The position numbers were made by a program, and so were the translations under genes. Below, in pieces: positions 1 to 8,261 of a DNA stretch of 64,000 nt (its first letter is position 1; each line of letters starts with the position of its first letter). This DNA is from Aliivibrio_A sp016764915 (GTDB lineage: Bacteria; Pseudomonadota; Gammaproteobacteria; Enterobacterales; Vibrionaceae), in assembly GCA_965224595.1 (NCBI GenBank), contig OZ245058.1, positions 620,001-684,000 on the forward strand. Reading direction: 5' to 3'. The notes under the pieces are model-generated. The model made no database searches. It saw only the letters and a list, made by a program, of their open reading frames with translations, and was not told the origin of the DNA.

Positions 1-188
1 ATCTCTAAATAATACACAGCCTGTAGGTTGATGAGATACTGAAATACGACTACTTTTAATATTATTGCAAGTAAAAATAGTACCAAAAAATGTAACATAC
101 TGACTGGTTGAGGCAGAGTATATGTTGGTAATCATCAGTAAGAATCATAAATGGTTAGGTTGTTGTTCTTTGGAACAAGAGAGGAGAT
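1..188. other. Upstream region of rssB, no gene seen
   Basis: The 188 bases are AT-rich and hold no supported coding frame or RNA. They presumably include the rssB promoter. Confidence 0.5.
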
Positions 189-1334
189 ATGTCTATTAAG
201 CAAAAACACACGAATGATGATGATTCAGTTAAACCTTCGCTCTTTTCCCAAGAAGTTGCACTATCCCTCTCTAAAAAAGAAGTGCTAATCGTTGATGATG
301 ACCCAGTATTTAGAACGTTAGTATCGACCTGTTTAGAGGGGTTTTCGTGTCGAGTAACGGTTGCATCTAATGGATTAGAGGGCTTAATTTCATTGCGCGA
401 GAATATCCCTGATATTCTATTGTGCGATCTTTCGATGCCAGTGATGTCGGGTGGTGAGTTCGTGGAAGAAGTGAGCCAACAATATCCGATGCTTCCTATG
501 ATTGTGGTTTCTGGAACCGGAGATATGAAAGATGTGGCTAAAATGCTGCGTTATGGAGTGAAAGATTTCTTAGTCAAACCATTAGACAGTTTAACCACTC
601 TGATATCGTCGCTAACTTCCGCACTTAAAGATGTCGATTCAACCGATTATATGATGAGAGACTTTTCCAGCCAGTGGTTTAAAACTGATGATTCTGAAGA
701 GCAGCCAGAAGATCAGGAATTAAAATGGCATCTACAACAGTTAAAAGAGAATCCTAATGCAGCGAGAGAACTATTAGTTGGTTTATTACCTGAGCGCGAC
801 TCTAATTGTGGTTCTTGGTGGTTGAATTACCGTGTCTTGCAATCAACCGATGAGCTTCCTATTGTGTTTGACTACTCTTGGTTGATTGATGGGCGTTTGG
901 TTTTTTATGTTTTAGACTCGTCTACTGGGGAAGAGAACAGTGTTGGCACAACCCTATTAGTAAGAGCTTTTTTTGATGATTATATTCGAAATACGGAAGC
1001 CAATGAAAATGACCTTCAGCATTTGGTGGCGAGAATTGAGCGAGGAATGAGTCATTCAGGTTATGCTGACCCCATTGAAGGACTGTTTGGCATCATTAAC
1101 GTAGGTGATGAAGAGATCGATATTTTACCTGTTGGACTTTCTGCTATTTGGCAGCCCGGCTCAGCAGTGAATAACCTCTCTTCATTGAATATTCCAGTGA
1201 TGAATTTATTGGGGAAAAGCAGTCAAAAGAACCCAATGTATACTTTTAACTTAAGTCAGCATAACGGTACACTTCATCTACATAAAATTGGGTCAAGTAG
1301 TTTTAGTTTCACCATTAAACGAGTGATGAAGTAG
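189..1334 (+). CDS. rssB: RssB-like response regulator (sigma-S turnover adaptor family)
   Basis: The protein has 381 residues. An N-terminal receiver domain (about residues 30-150) shows the acidic pair in VDDDP, the phosphoacceptor Asp in LLCDLSMP, the Ser/Thr in VVSGTG and the Lys in LVKPLD. The C-terminal part (about 190-381) resembles the inactive PP2C-like effector domain of RssB, not a DNA-binding domain. In enterics RssB delivers RpoS to ClpXP. In Vibrio this family sits upstream of ybaN-apt-dnaX, as here, which supports the name. A GAGGAG ribosome site lies five bases before the ATG. The sigma-S role is inferred from family membership; the receiver assignment is read directly. Confidence 0.75.
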   Translation: MSIKQKHTNDDDSVKPSLFSQEVALSLSKKEVLIVDDDPVFRTLVSTCLEGFSCRVTVASNGLEGLISLRENIPDILLCDLSMPVMSGGEFVEEVSQQYPMLPMIVVSGTGDMKDVAKMLRYGVKDFLVKPLDSLTTLISSLTSALKDVDSTDYMMRDFSSQWFKTDDSEEQPEDQELKWHLQQLKENPNAARELLVGLLPERDSNCGSWWLNYRVLQSTDELPIVFDYSWLIDGRLVFYVLDSSTGEENSVGTTLLVRAFFDDYIRNTEANENDLQHLVARIERGMSHSGYADPIEGLFGIINVGDEEIDILPVGLSAIWQPGSAVNNLSSLNIPVMNLLGKSSQKNPMYTFNLSQHNGTLHLHKIGSSSFSFTIKRVMK

Positions 1335-1479
1335 CGGTTTTTTAACGATTTAGTTACCATCTGTTATCAAAATAGCTAAAACCCTTACATTTTGTCGGTT
1401 TTTGTTTTCATTTAATTCCTATATATTCCTTATGCTTTTTAAAGTATCAATAGCAAACTGTATTAAGGAAGTATGAAAA

Positions 1480-1620
1480 ATGGCTTATGGAACCACAGAT
1501 AAAGAGTTTAAAGACCCGTATAATGTCTTCTATTTTATTGGACTGCTGCTTGCACTAGTACCAGCAACTTTAGTCGCAAGTCTAACTATGTACAAAGTGT
1601 TATCAGGTGGTCATTTCTAA
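1480..1620 (+). CDS. Small single-pass membrane protein, 46 aa, unknown function
   Basis: A short reading frame starts with MAYGTTDKEF and carries one hydrophobic segment of about 22 residues (FYFIGLLLALVPATLVASL), then ends in SGGHF. An AAGGA ribosome site lies about ten bases upstream of the ATG at 1480. An earlier ATG at 1473 gives only nine codons. It sits between rssB and ybaN on the same strand, 25 bases before ybaN, so the two may be cotranscribed. I do not recognise a family. The coding call rests on the ribosome site, the clean hydrophobic helix and the conserved-looking locus. Confidence 0.6.
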   Translation: MAYGTTDKEFKDPYNVFYFIGLLLALVPATLVASLTMYKVLSGGHF

Positions 1621-1645
1621 TCTAGCTTGATACGAGGAGGGTAAA

Positions 1646-2053
1646 ATGGCTATTAAACGTTATATTTATATCGCTCTAGGCTGGTTTTTTGTCTCTGTTG
1701 CGGTATTAGGCATTTTCCTTCCTTTGTTACCCACCACTCCATTTTTACTTTTAGCCAGCAGTTTCTTTATGAAAGGCTCAACACGTTTCTATAACTGGCT
1801 TACTCTGCACCCGACATTCGGACCAATTATTCTTGATTGGAATTTACACCATAGCGTATCTAAAAAAGTGAAACAAAAAGCGATCATACTTATTATTGCA
1901 AGTTTCTGTTTTTCAATTTGGCTAGTTCCTCTGTTATGGCAAAAGGCGATGCTGTTTCTATTTGCCTCCATTCTACTTTTTTGGTTTATTCGTTTGCCTA
2001 ACCGCAAAGAAGTTGACTTAAACTTGATTCAAACGGTTGCTGAAAAAGAATAA
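1646..2053 (+). CDS. ybaN: YbaN-family inner membrane protein (DUF454)
   Basis: The 135-residue protein has the DUF454/YbaN signature: an N-terminal hydrophobic helix followed by LGIFLPLLPTTPFLLLASSFF, a charged loop with a W-L-HP motif, and two further hydrophobic helices near residues 75-115. It is predicted to be an inner-membrane protein with three or four spans. No biochemical role is firmly known for the family. A GAGGAGGG ribosome site precedes the ATG. Its position directly before apt matches both enteric and Vibrio gene order. Confidence 0.85.
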   Translation: MAIKRYIYIALGWFFVSVAVLGIFLPLLPTTPFLLLASSFFMKGSTRFYNWLTLHPTFGPIILDWNLHHSVSKKVKQKAIILIIASFCFSIWLVPLLWQKAMLFLFASILLFWFIRLPNRKEVDLNLIQTVAEKE

Positions 2054-2103
2054 TGTCACTACCATGTTTTGGAATTAAATTATTTTAATAAATTGGTATT
2101 AAC

Positions 2104-2649
2104 ATGAATGTAGAAGCATTAGCTTTAATAAGAGACAGCATTAAATCCATTCCTGATTATCCTAAACCCGGCATTTTATTCAGAGATGTCACTAGTTTGA
2201 TGGAAGTCCCGCAAGCGTATCAAGCCACTATTAAGAACTTGGCTGATAAGTACCGCGGCATGGGTTTTACCAAAATTGTTGGTACTGAAGCAAGAGGATT
2301 TCTGTTTGGTGCTCCTCTAGCACTGGAGCTTGGTGTCGGTTTTATTCCAGTACGAAAGCCTGGCAAGTTACCTCGCGCAACGGTCTCTCAAGAGTATGAG
2401 CTTGAGTATGGTACTGATACTTTAGAGATCCATACTGACGCTATTGTTGAAGGCGATAAAGTATTAATGGTGGATGATTTGCTGGCAACCGGTGGTACCA
2501 TTGAGGCGACGACTAAGCTGATTCGTCAGTTGGGTGGCATCGCTGATCACGCGGCTTTTGTTATTAACTTGCCTGAAATTGGTGGTGAGCAACGTCTGGT
2601 GGCACTTAATATCGACGTTTATAGCATTTGCGAATTTGACGGACACTAA
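2104..2649 (+). CDS. apt: Adenine phosphoribosyltransferase
   Basis: This 181-residue cytosolic enzyme makes AMP from adenine and PRPP in purine salvage. The type I PRTase PRPP-binding loop is visible as VLMVDDLLATGGT near residues 119-131. The N-terminal substrate region DYPKPGILFRDVT and the EARGF motif are typical of Apt. Length matches the family (about 180 residues). It lies in the conserved block ybaN-apt-dnaX-ybaB-recR, 105 bases before dnaX. Confidence 0.95.
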   Translation: MNVEALALIRDSIKSIPDYPKPGILFRDVTSLMEVPQAYQATIKNLADKYRGMGFTKIVGTEARGFLFGAPLALELGVGFIPVRKPGKLPRATVSQEYELEYGTDTLEIHTDAIVEGDKVLMVDDLLATGGTIEATTKLIRQLGGIADHAAFVINLPEIGGEQRLVALNIDVYSICEFDGH

Positions 2650-2754
2650 AAGTACATCTAGCTGGTAACAGACTGCGTGTATAGTCTGTTATTGCTCGTC
2701 TCTTTTTGCCTCATATGCTAGGATAAATGCCTTAATTTGGTAGGGCACTATTCT

Positions 2755-4935
2755 ATGAGTTATCAAGTATTGGCACGAAAATGGCGACCACATCGTTTCA
2801 AAGATGTGGTTGGTCAAGCTCACGTGCTTACCGCGCTCGAAAATGCGTTGGAACACAACCGTCTGCATCACGCTTATCTCTTTAGTGGTACTCGAGGTGT
2901 AGGTAAAACAACCATAGGACGTCTTTTTGCTAAAGGACTGAACTGTGAAACCGGCATTACCGCCACACCTTGTGGCAACTGCTCAACGTGTAAAGAGATA
3001 GATGAAGGTCGCTTTGTTGACCTACTTGAGATCGATGCGGCATCACGCACTAAAGTCGAAGATACTCGAGAGCTACTTGATAACGTTCAATACAAACCGG
3101 CACGTGGTCGTTTCAAAGTCTATTTGATCGATGAAGTTCATATGCTCTCAAGGCACAGCTTTAATGCCTTATTAAAAACGTTAGAAGAGCCGCCTGAGTA
3201 TGTGAAATTTATACTCGCAACCACAGAACCACAAAAACTTCCTGTCACCATTTTATCTCGTTGTTTGCAGTTTCACCTTAAGCACATCAGTGTTGATGAA
3301 ATTCATGCTCAGCTCGATTACGTATTGCAACAAGAACAAGTGAGTTCTGAATCTCGTGCGCTGAGTTTGATCTCTCATGCTGCAGAGGGAAGTATGCGTG
3401 ATGCAATGAGTTTAACGGATCAAGCGATTGCTTTAGGAAATGGCGTTGTCAGCAGTGACATTGTTGCTAGTATGTTGGGAACACTCGATACGGATCAAGC
3501 ACTGCGCTTAGTCGAGGCAATGAGCAGCAAACAAGCTAAGCAGACCATGGACTGTTTGAATGAACTGGCAAATATTGGTGTTGAATGGGACGGATTGATT
3601 AAAGAGTTGGCGCTGCAGTTGCACCGTATAGCTATGTATCAAGCCCTTCCTGCAAGCTTAGATAAATCGTTACCTGAAGCAGAGCGTATCGAACTGTTAA
3701 GTCGTGTCTTGAATCCACAAGATCTTCAACTTTGCTATCAAATAGCACTTCAGGGCCGAAAAGACTTGCCATTTGCACCTAGTGGTAAGAGTGGCGTAGA
3801 GATGACGCTGCTTAGAATGCTCGCTTTTAGACCTGCCGCTACGGTGACGTTTTCTCCAGAGCCTATTCAAGTACCAACGACTGAACCTACAGAGCAAGTT
3901 ATGGTTCAACCGTCACAACCTATTGTCCAGCCTCAATCGGTAGTCCAGTCTCAACCAGTAGCTCAGTCTCACTCTCCATCGCCAGAGCCAGAGCGCTCTC
4001 AAGAGCAACTAATAGAGGTAACTGAACATCCGAGTGTCGATACGCAACCCTCTCATCCACATGACAGTGACTATCAAGAGTACGCACAAGCAGAACAATA
4101 TGCAGCGGCGACTACGCAGCCTTCGACACCAACGCCAGTTGCCGCGTCTCAACCTGTTAACTTTGGTCAGTCTGGTGCTTTGGGTGCGTTGAATCAACTA
4201 CGTAGTAGAAAAAAAGGGCTAACTAGAGAGAATTCACCACCAAAAAAGGCTGAAGCGACTTCTGATATAACAGCATCGTCGGCGGTTGAGCGGTTAGCTC
4301 AGAAACATCCGTCATCCTATGTTGCTCAGTCGTCGCGTACTGACATTCCTTACCATGTAGATATTGAAATTGAGGCATCTCAACAAGGTCTTGCGTCACA
4401 CGATAGCAGTGATAATAACTACCAATGGAAACCCGTCAATCCAGAAGTTGAACTAAAAGTAGAACACATTACTCCGACTATACTGAAACAAGCGTTAGAA
4501 CATGAGAAAACGCCTGAAATGACCGATCTTTTGATCAAGGAGTCTACGGAACAAGATAGTTGGTCATCCATTGTTAATCGTTTGAATGTCGCTAAATTGG
4601 TGCAACAACTTGCTTTGAACTCCTCTTATAGTCAGCAATCTTTGGGAGATCTAGGTGAGAAAATTGATCTCATTCTACGCAGCGATCAAGCACATTTAGA
4701 TAGTGATCGAGCCCAGCAGCTATTGGCCGCAGGTCTCTCGGAAGTGATTGGGAAACCTTGCCAAATAACCGTAACTTTAGGCGGTGATGGGGTGACACCT
4801 CTAGAGTTTCGTGAGAGCCTCTATCAACATAAATTACAAACGGCGTATCAAAGTTTACAGAGCGATCAGCATGTGAATACAATGGTGGAGCGTTTTGGCG
4901 CAACCATTGACAATGAAAGCGTTCGTCCTATTTAG
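2755..4935 (+). CDS. dnaX: DNA polymerase III tau (and gamma) clamp-loader subunit
   Basis: The 726-residue protein is the clamp-loader ATPase of the replisome. It shows Walker A GTRGVGKTT, a zinc site (C-x8-C-x2-C-x2-C class) around residues 64-79, Walker B-like LIDEVHML, the sensor region LEEPPEYV and the SRC motif (ILSRCLQF). A low-complexity Pro/Gln/Ser linker (about 370-480) leads to the tau-specific C-terminal domain. I chose the ATG at 2755 (MSYQVLARKWRP, the family N-terminus) over the upstream TTG at 2737. A run of seven A at 4209-4215 followed by GGG, with a TAG three codons on in the -1 frame, is a likely frameshift site that would yield a gamma form of about 490 residues. Confidence 0.95.
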   Translation: MSYQVLARKWRPHRFKDVVGQAHVLTALENALEHNRLHHAYLFSGTRGVGKTTIGRLFAKGLNCETGITATPCGNCSTCKEIDEGRFVDLLEIDAASRTKVEDTRELLDNVQYKPARGRFKVYLIDEVHMLSRHSFNALLKTLEEPPEYVKFILATTEPQKLPVTILSRCLQFHLKHISVDEIHAQLDYVLQQEQVSSESRALSLISHAAEGSMRDAMSLTDQAIALGNGVVSSDIVASMLGTLDTDQALRLVEAMSSKQAKQTMDCLNELANIGVEWDGLIKELALQLHRIAMYQALPASLDKSLPEAERIELLSRVLNPQDLQLCYQIALQGRKDLPFAPSGKSGVEMTLLRMLAFRPAATVTFSPEPIQVPTTEPTEQVMVQPSQPIVQPQSVVQSQPVAQSHSPSPEPERSQEQLIEVTEHPSVDTQPSHPHDSDYQEYAQAEQYAAATTQPSTPTPVAASQPVNFGQSGALGALNQLRSRKKGLTRENSPPKKAEATSDITASSAVERLAQKHPSSYVAQSSRTDIPYHVDIEIEASQQGLASHDSSDNNYQWKPVNPEVELKVEHITPTILKQALEHEKTPEMTDLLIKESTEQDSWSSIVNRLNVAKLVQQLALNSSYSQQSLGDLGEKIDLILRSDQAHLDSDRAQQLLAAGLSEVIGKPCQITVTLGGDGVTPLEFRESLYQHKLQTAYQSLQSDQHVNTMVERFGATIDNESVRPI
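4209..4226 (+). promoter_or_regulatory. dnaX: Candidate programmed -1 frameshift site in dnaX
   Basis: Codons 486-487 are AAA AAA and lie in a run of seven A, fitting an A AAA AAA slippery heptamer. A one-base backward slip gives AGG GCT AAC and then TAG at 4224-4226. The product would end immediately after the linker start, as gamma does in E. coli, where the heptamer is A AAA AAG. I did not identify a clear downstream stem-loop, so efficiency is unknown. Confidence 0.6.
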
Positions 4936-5022
4936 CACTTTTACGGGGCTTGAATTTATCGTTCAACTGCCCCATGTATTAATCGTTAGTTTATAACTCT
5001 AAAATTGAAAAGAGAGAATCAT

Positions 5023-5355
5023 ATGTTTGGTGGTAAAGGCGGAATGGGCAACTTGATGAAACAAGCCCAGCAAATGCAAGATCGTATGGCAAAAATGCAA
5101 GAAGAAGTTGCGAAGATGGAAGTGACTGGTGAATCTGGCGCAGGTCTTGTGAAAATTACTATCAACGGAAGTCACAGTGTACGTTGTGTTGAGATTGACG
5201 AGAGCTTGATGGAAGATGATAAAGATATGCTTGAAGATCTTATTGCCGCCGCATTCAACGATGCTGCACGTCGTGTTGAAGAGACTCAAAAAGAGAAGAT
5301 GGGCGATGTTACTGGTGGAATGCAATTGCCACCAGGTTTTAAGATGCCTTTCTAA
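5023..5355 (+). CDS. ybaB: YbaB/EbfC nucleoid-associated protein
   Basis: The 110-residue protein is a small DNA-binding homodimer of the YbaB/EbfC family. It has the N-terminal Gly/Met-rich segment MFGGKGGMGNL, the long amphipathic helix QAQQMQDRMAKMQEEV and a mixed alpha/beta core with VEIDESLM. The ATG at 5023 is preferred because it gives the family N-terminus; a TTG six codons earlier overlaps the AGAGAG ribosome site. It is followed three bases later by recR, the usual pairing. Confidence 0.93.
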   Translation: MFGGKGGMGNLMKQAQQMQDRMAKMQEEVAKMEVTGESGAGLVKITINGSHSVRCVEIDESLMEDDKDMLEDLIAAAFNDAARRVEETQKEKMGDVTGGMQLPPGFKMPF

Positions 5356-5358
5356 TCA

Positions 5359-5958
5359 ATGCGCACCAGTAATCTATTGGAACAGATGATGGAGGCCCTA
5401 CGGTGTCTTCCCGGGGTTGGTCCCAAGTCAGCTCAGCGTATGGCTTTTCATCTGTTGCAACGAAACCGCCAAGGTGGTTTGAAGTTAGCAGATACGCTTG
5501 CTCAGGCAATGACCGAAGTTGGCCATTGCAGTGAATGTCGGACATTTACTGAAGAAGAGACGTGTTCAATTTGCCTTAACTATAAGCGCAAAGAGAATGG
5601 TCAGTTGTGTGTGGTTGAAAGTCCAGCGGATATCGTCGCTGTTGAAGCCACAGGGCAATTTTCAGGTTGTTACTTTGTGTTAATGGGGCATCTCTCGCCG
5701 TTAGACGGTATTGGGCCAAGCGATATTGGGCTCGATACTTTAGATCATCGCTTAGCGCGTGGTGGGATCTCTGAAGTGATATTGGCAACAAACCCGACAG
5801 TAGAAGGTGAAGCAACAGCTCACTATATTGCAGAAATTTGCCAAGAATATGACGTACCTGCAAGTCGAATTGCGCATGGTGTGCCTATGGGCGGAGAACT
5901 TGAACTGGTTGATGAAACGACGTTGTCTCACTCAATTTTAGGACGATTAAAGCTTTAA
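5359..5958 (+). CDS. recR: Recombination mediator RecR
   Basis: RecR (199 residues) acts with RecF and RecO to load RecA on gapped DNA. Visible features are the N-terminal helix-hairpin-helix region (LPGVGPKSAQRMAFHLL), a four-cysteine zinc site (CSEC and CSIC, about residues 57-72), and a Toprim domain with VVESPADIVAVE and the downstream conserved VEGEATAHYIAE region. Length is typical. It is the last gene of the apt-dnaX-ybaB-recR run and is closed by a strong bidirectional terminator. Confidence 0.96.
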   Translation: MRTSNLLEQMMEALRCLPGVGPKSAQRMAFHLLQRNRQGGLKLADTLAQAMTEVGHCSECRTFTEEETCSICLNYKRKENGQLCVVESPADIVAVEATGQFSGCYFVLMGHLSPLDGIGPSDIGLDTLDHRLARGGISEVILATNPTVEGEATAHYIAEICQEYDVPASRIAHGVPMGGELELVDETTLSHSILGRLKL

Positions 5959-5971
5959 AATAGCCAAACAT

Positions 5972-6007
5972 AAAAACGGCCACTGATGAAAATCAGCGGC
6001 CGTTTTT
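5972..6007. terminator. Bidirectional intrinsic terminator between recR and pta
   Basis: The stem pairs AAAAACGGCC-A-CTGAT with ATCAG-C-GGCCGTTTTT around a GAAA loop, and a T run exits on both strands. It separates the convergent recR and pta genes. Confidence 0.9.
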
Positions 6008-6022
6008 ATTGGTTAGCTAAAT

Positions 6023-8203
6023 TTAGTTAACCGACTTTTCAGCTTGATCAGCTTGATCAGCCTGATCAGCCTGATCAGCTTGAATGGCTGTCAGTGCAAT
6101 AGTGTAAACAATATCGTCTACTAATGCGCCACGTGACAAATCATTAACTGGTTTACGCATGCCTTGAAGCATAGGACCAATAGAGACCAAATCAGCTGAA
6201 CGCTGTACCGCTTTGTAAGTCGTGTTACCTGTATTCAAGTCAGGGAAGATGAATACGGTCGCTTTACCGGCAACTGGAGAGTTAGGTGCTTTAGAAGCCG
6301 CTACGTTCTCCATGATGGCTGCATCGTACTGAAGTGGGCCATCAATAATCAGATCAGGGCGTTTTGCTTGAGCAAGTTTGGTTGCTTCACGCACTTTATC
6401 GACATCTGCGCCTTTACCTGATTCACCCGTAGAGTATGAGATCATGGCAACGCGAGGGTCGATACCAAATGCGATGGCAGAATCAGCAGATTGAATCGCG
6501 ATTTCAGCCAGCTGTTCAGCCGTTGGATCTGGGTTGATCGCACAGTCACCGTATACAAGAACTTGATCAGGCAGAAGCATGAAAAAGATTGAAGATACGA
6601 TAGAAGCGTCAGGTGCCGTTTTGATGATTTGGAACGGAGGAACAATGGTATTGGCTGTGGTATGAACCGCGCCAGAAACTAGACCATCAACTTCGCCGCG
6701 CTCAAGCATCATAGTACCAAGGAAAACTGAATCTTCCAGTTTTTCTCTAGCAACGACCTCAGTCATACCTTTCTTCGCACGTAACTCAACTAAACGAGCA
6801 ACATATTGCTCACGAACTTCTTCAGGGTCAACAATTTCAACACCAGGGCCAAGTTCAACACCTTGCAGCTCAGCCACACGGTGAATTTCAGTTGGATTTC
6901 CGATAAGCACACAGTGCGCAATGCCTCTTTCAGCACAAATTGCAGCGGCTTTAACGGTACGTGGCTCATCACCTTCAGGAAGAACAACACGTTTGTTGGC
7001 TTTACGAGCAAATTCTGTTAACTGATAACGGAATGCTGGTGGGCTAAGACGACGTGAGCCCGTTGTACCTTCAGATAGAGAATCAATCCATTGGCCATCA
7101 ATGTGACCAGCTACGTGTTCATTCACGAATTCTACGCGCTCTTTATCATCAGCAGGGACTTCAAGGCTGAAGCTTTGCAAGCTAAGAGACGTCTGCCATG
7201 TGTTTGTTTCTGCAGTGAATACTGGCAATCCAGTAGCGAATGCACGCTCACATAGGGTATGAATCTGGTGAGGGATTTCATATCCACCCGTTAGCAGTAG
7301 ACCGCCAATTTCAACACCATTCATAGCAGCAAGACAAGCAGCAACGATCACATCACCACGGTCAGCAGCAGTCACTAACAGTGAACCTGGCTTGAAATGC
7401 TCAACCATGTGAGGGATTGAACGTGCACAGAAAGTAATACTCTTAATACGACGAGTATTGATTTCACCTTCGTTGATGATCGTTGCTTTTAAGTGCTTAG
7501 CCATATCGATAGTACGAGTAGCAATCAGATCAATGCTCCAAGGCACACAACCTAAAACGCGGATTGGGCTTGAATTGAAGATTTGCATTACTTCGAGATT
7601 GATCTGGTTATCTTTCTCTATGTCATGGAAAACATCAGACAAGTCTGGACGAGTTCGGCCATCTTCATCAACCGGAGCGTTCAATTTATTGATAATCACG
7701 CCGGATATTTGTTTGTTTTTAATACCGCCAAAGTTAGAGCAAGCAACTTCAATTCGCTCTTTTAACTGTGACGGATTATCAGTACCTGGTGCGGCAACAA
7801 AAATAATTTCAGCACCTAAGGTTTTTGCAATTTCAAAGTTAATTTGATTAGCAAACGGGTGTTTGCGGGTAGGAACCAGTCCTTCAATTAAACTAACTTC
7901 TGAATCTTTAGTTGCTTCATTAAAATGAGCAACGATCTCTTCAAGCAGTACATCACTTTGGTCATTACTGATTAAGTTTTCTGCACGAGCCATCGTTGTT
8001 GGTTCTGCAACCATCATGTCACTGTTTGAGCGAATGATCGTTGTGGTTAAATCCGGTTGCTCGACGTCTGTACGTGGCTGGGCAATTGGCTTAAAGAATG
8101 AAACATTAACACCCTTACGCTCCATTGCACGAAGAACACCAAGACTAACTGATGTTAAACCAACACCAGCACCAATAGGGATAAGCATAATTGTACGAGA
8201 CAA
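6023..8203 (-). CDS. pta: Phosphate acetyltransferase
   Basis: This 726-residue long-form Pta converts acetyl-CoA and phosphate to acetyl phosphate. The N-terminal P-loop-like domain opens with IMLIPIGAGVGLTSVSLG; a middle DRTGG-type domain includes TAADRGDVIVA and LLLTGGYE; the C-terminal catalytic phosphotransacetylase domain starts near residue 390 (RVVLPEGDEPRTVKAA) and contains ISYSTGESGKG. It lies downstream of ackA on the same strand (58-base gap), so the two probably form the usual ackA-pta unit. The C-terminus ends in four tandem copies of an ADQ triplet encoded by a 9-base repeat, which is unusual. Confidence 0.96.
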   Translation of the reverse strand: MSRTIMLIPIGAGVGLTSVSLGVLRAMERKGVNVSFFKPIAQPRTDVEQPDLTTTIIRSNSDMMVAEPTTMARAENLISNDQSDVLLEEIVAHFNEATKDSEVSLIEGLVPTRKHPFANQINFEIAKTLGAEIIFVAAPGTDNPSQLKERIEVACSNFGGIKNKQISGVIINKLNAPVDEDGRTRPDLSDVFHDIEKDNQINLEVMQIFNSSPIRVLGCVPWSIDLIATRTIDMAKHLKATIINEGEINTRRIKSITFCARSIPHMVEHFKPGSLLVTAADRGDVIVAACLAAMNGVEIGGLLLTGGYEIPHQIHTLCERAFATGLPVFTAETNTWQTSLSLQSFSLEVPADDKERVEFVNEHVAGHIDGQWIDSLSEGTTGSRRLSPPAFRYQLTEFARKANKRVVLPEGDEPRTVKAAAICAERGIAHCVLIGNPTEIHRVAELQGVELGPGVEIVDPEEVREQYVARLVELRAKKGMTEVVAREKLEDSVFLGTMMLERGEVDGLVSGAVHTTANTIVPPFQIIKTAPDASIVSSIFFMLLPDQVLVYGDCAINPDPTAEQLAEIAIQSADSAIAFGIDPRVAMISYSTGESGKGADVDKVREATKLAQAKRPDLIIDGPLQYDAAIMENVAASKAPNSPVAGKATVFIFPDLNTGNTTYKAVQRSADLVSIGPMLQGMRKPVNDLSRGALVDDIVYTIALTAIQADQADQADQADQAEKSVN
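6042..6080. repeat. 9-bp tandem repeat in the 3' end of pta, each unit with GATC
   Basis: About four copies of GCTTGATCA or GCCTGATCA follow one another (6042, 6051, 6060, 6069), then a partial unit. Because the unit is nine bases, copy-number change stays in frame and only changes the number of Gln-Ala-Asp triplets at the C-terminus. Each unit carries one GATC. Confidence 0.9.
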
Positions 8204-8261
8204 TAGAAACTCCTCTACACGTTAAGTAAAAATGGCCAACCCAACTGGCTGGCCGGCATGA

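Noticed and set aside
1473..1502. Nine-codon frame starting at an ATG just before the small membrane protein
   Set aside because: It is too short and is overlapped by the better-supported 46-residue frame.
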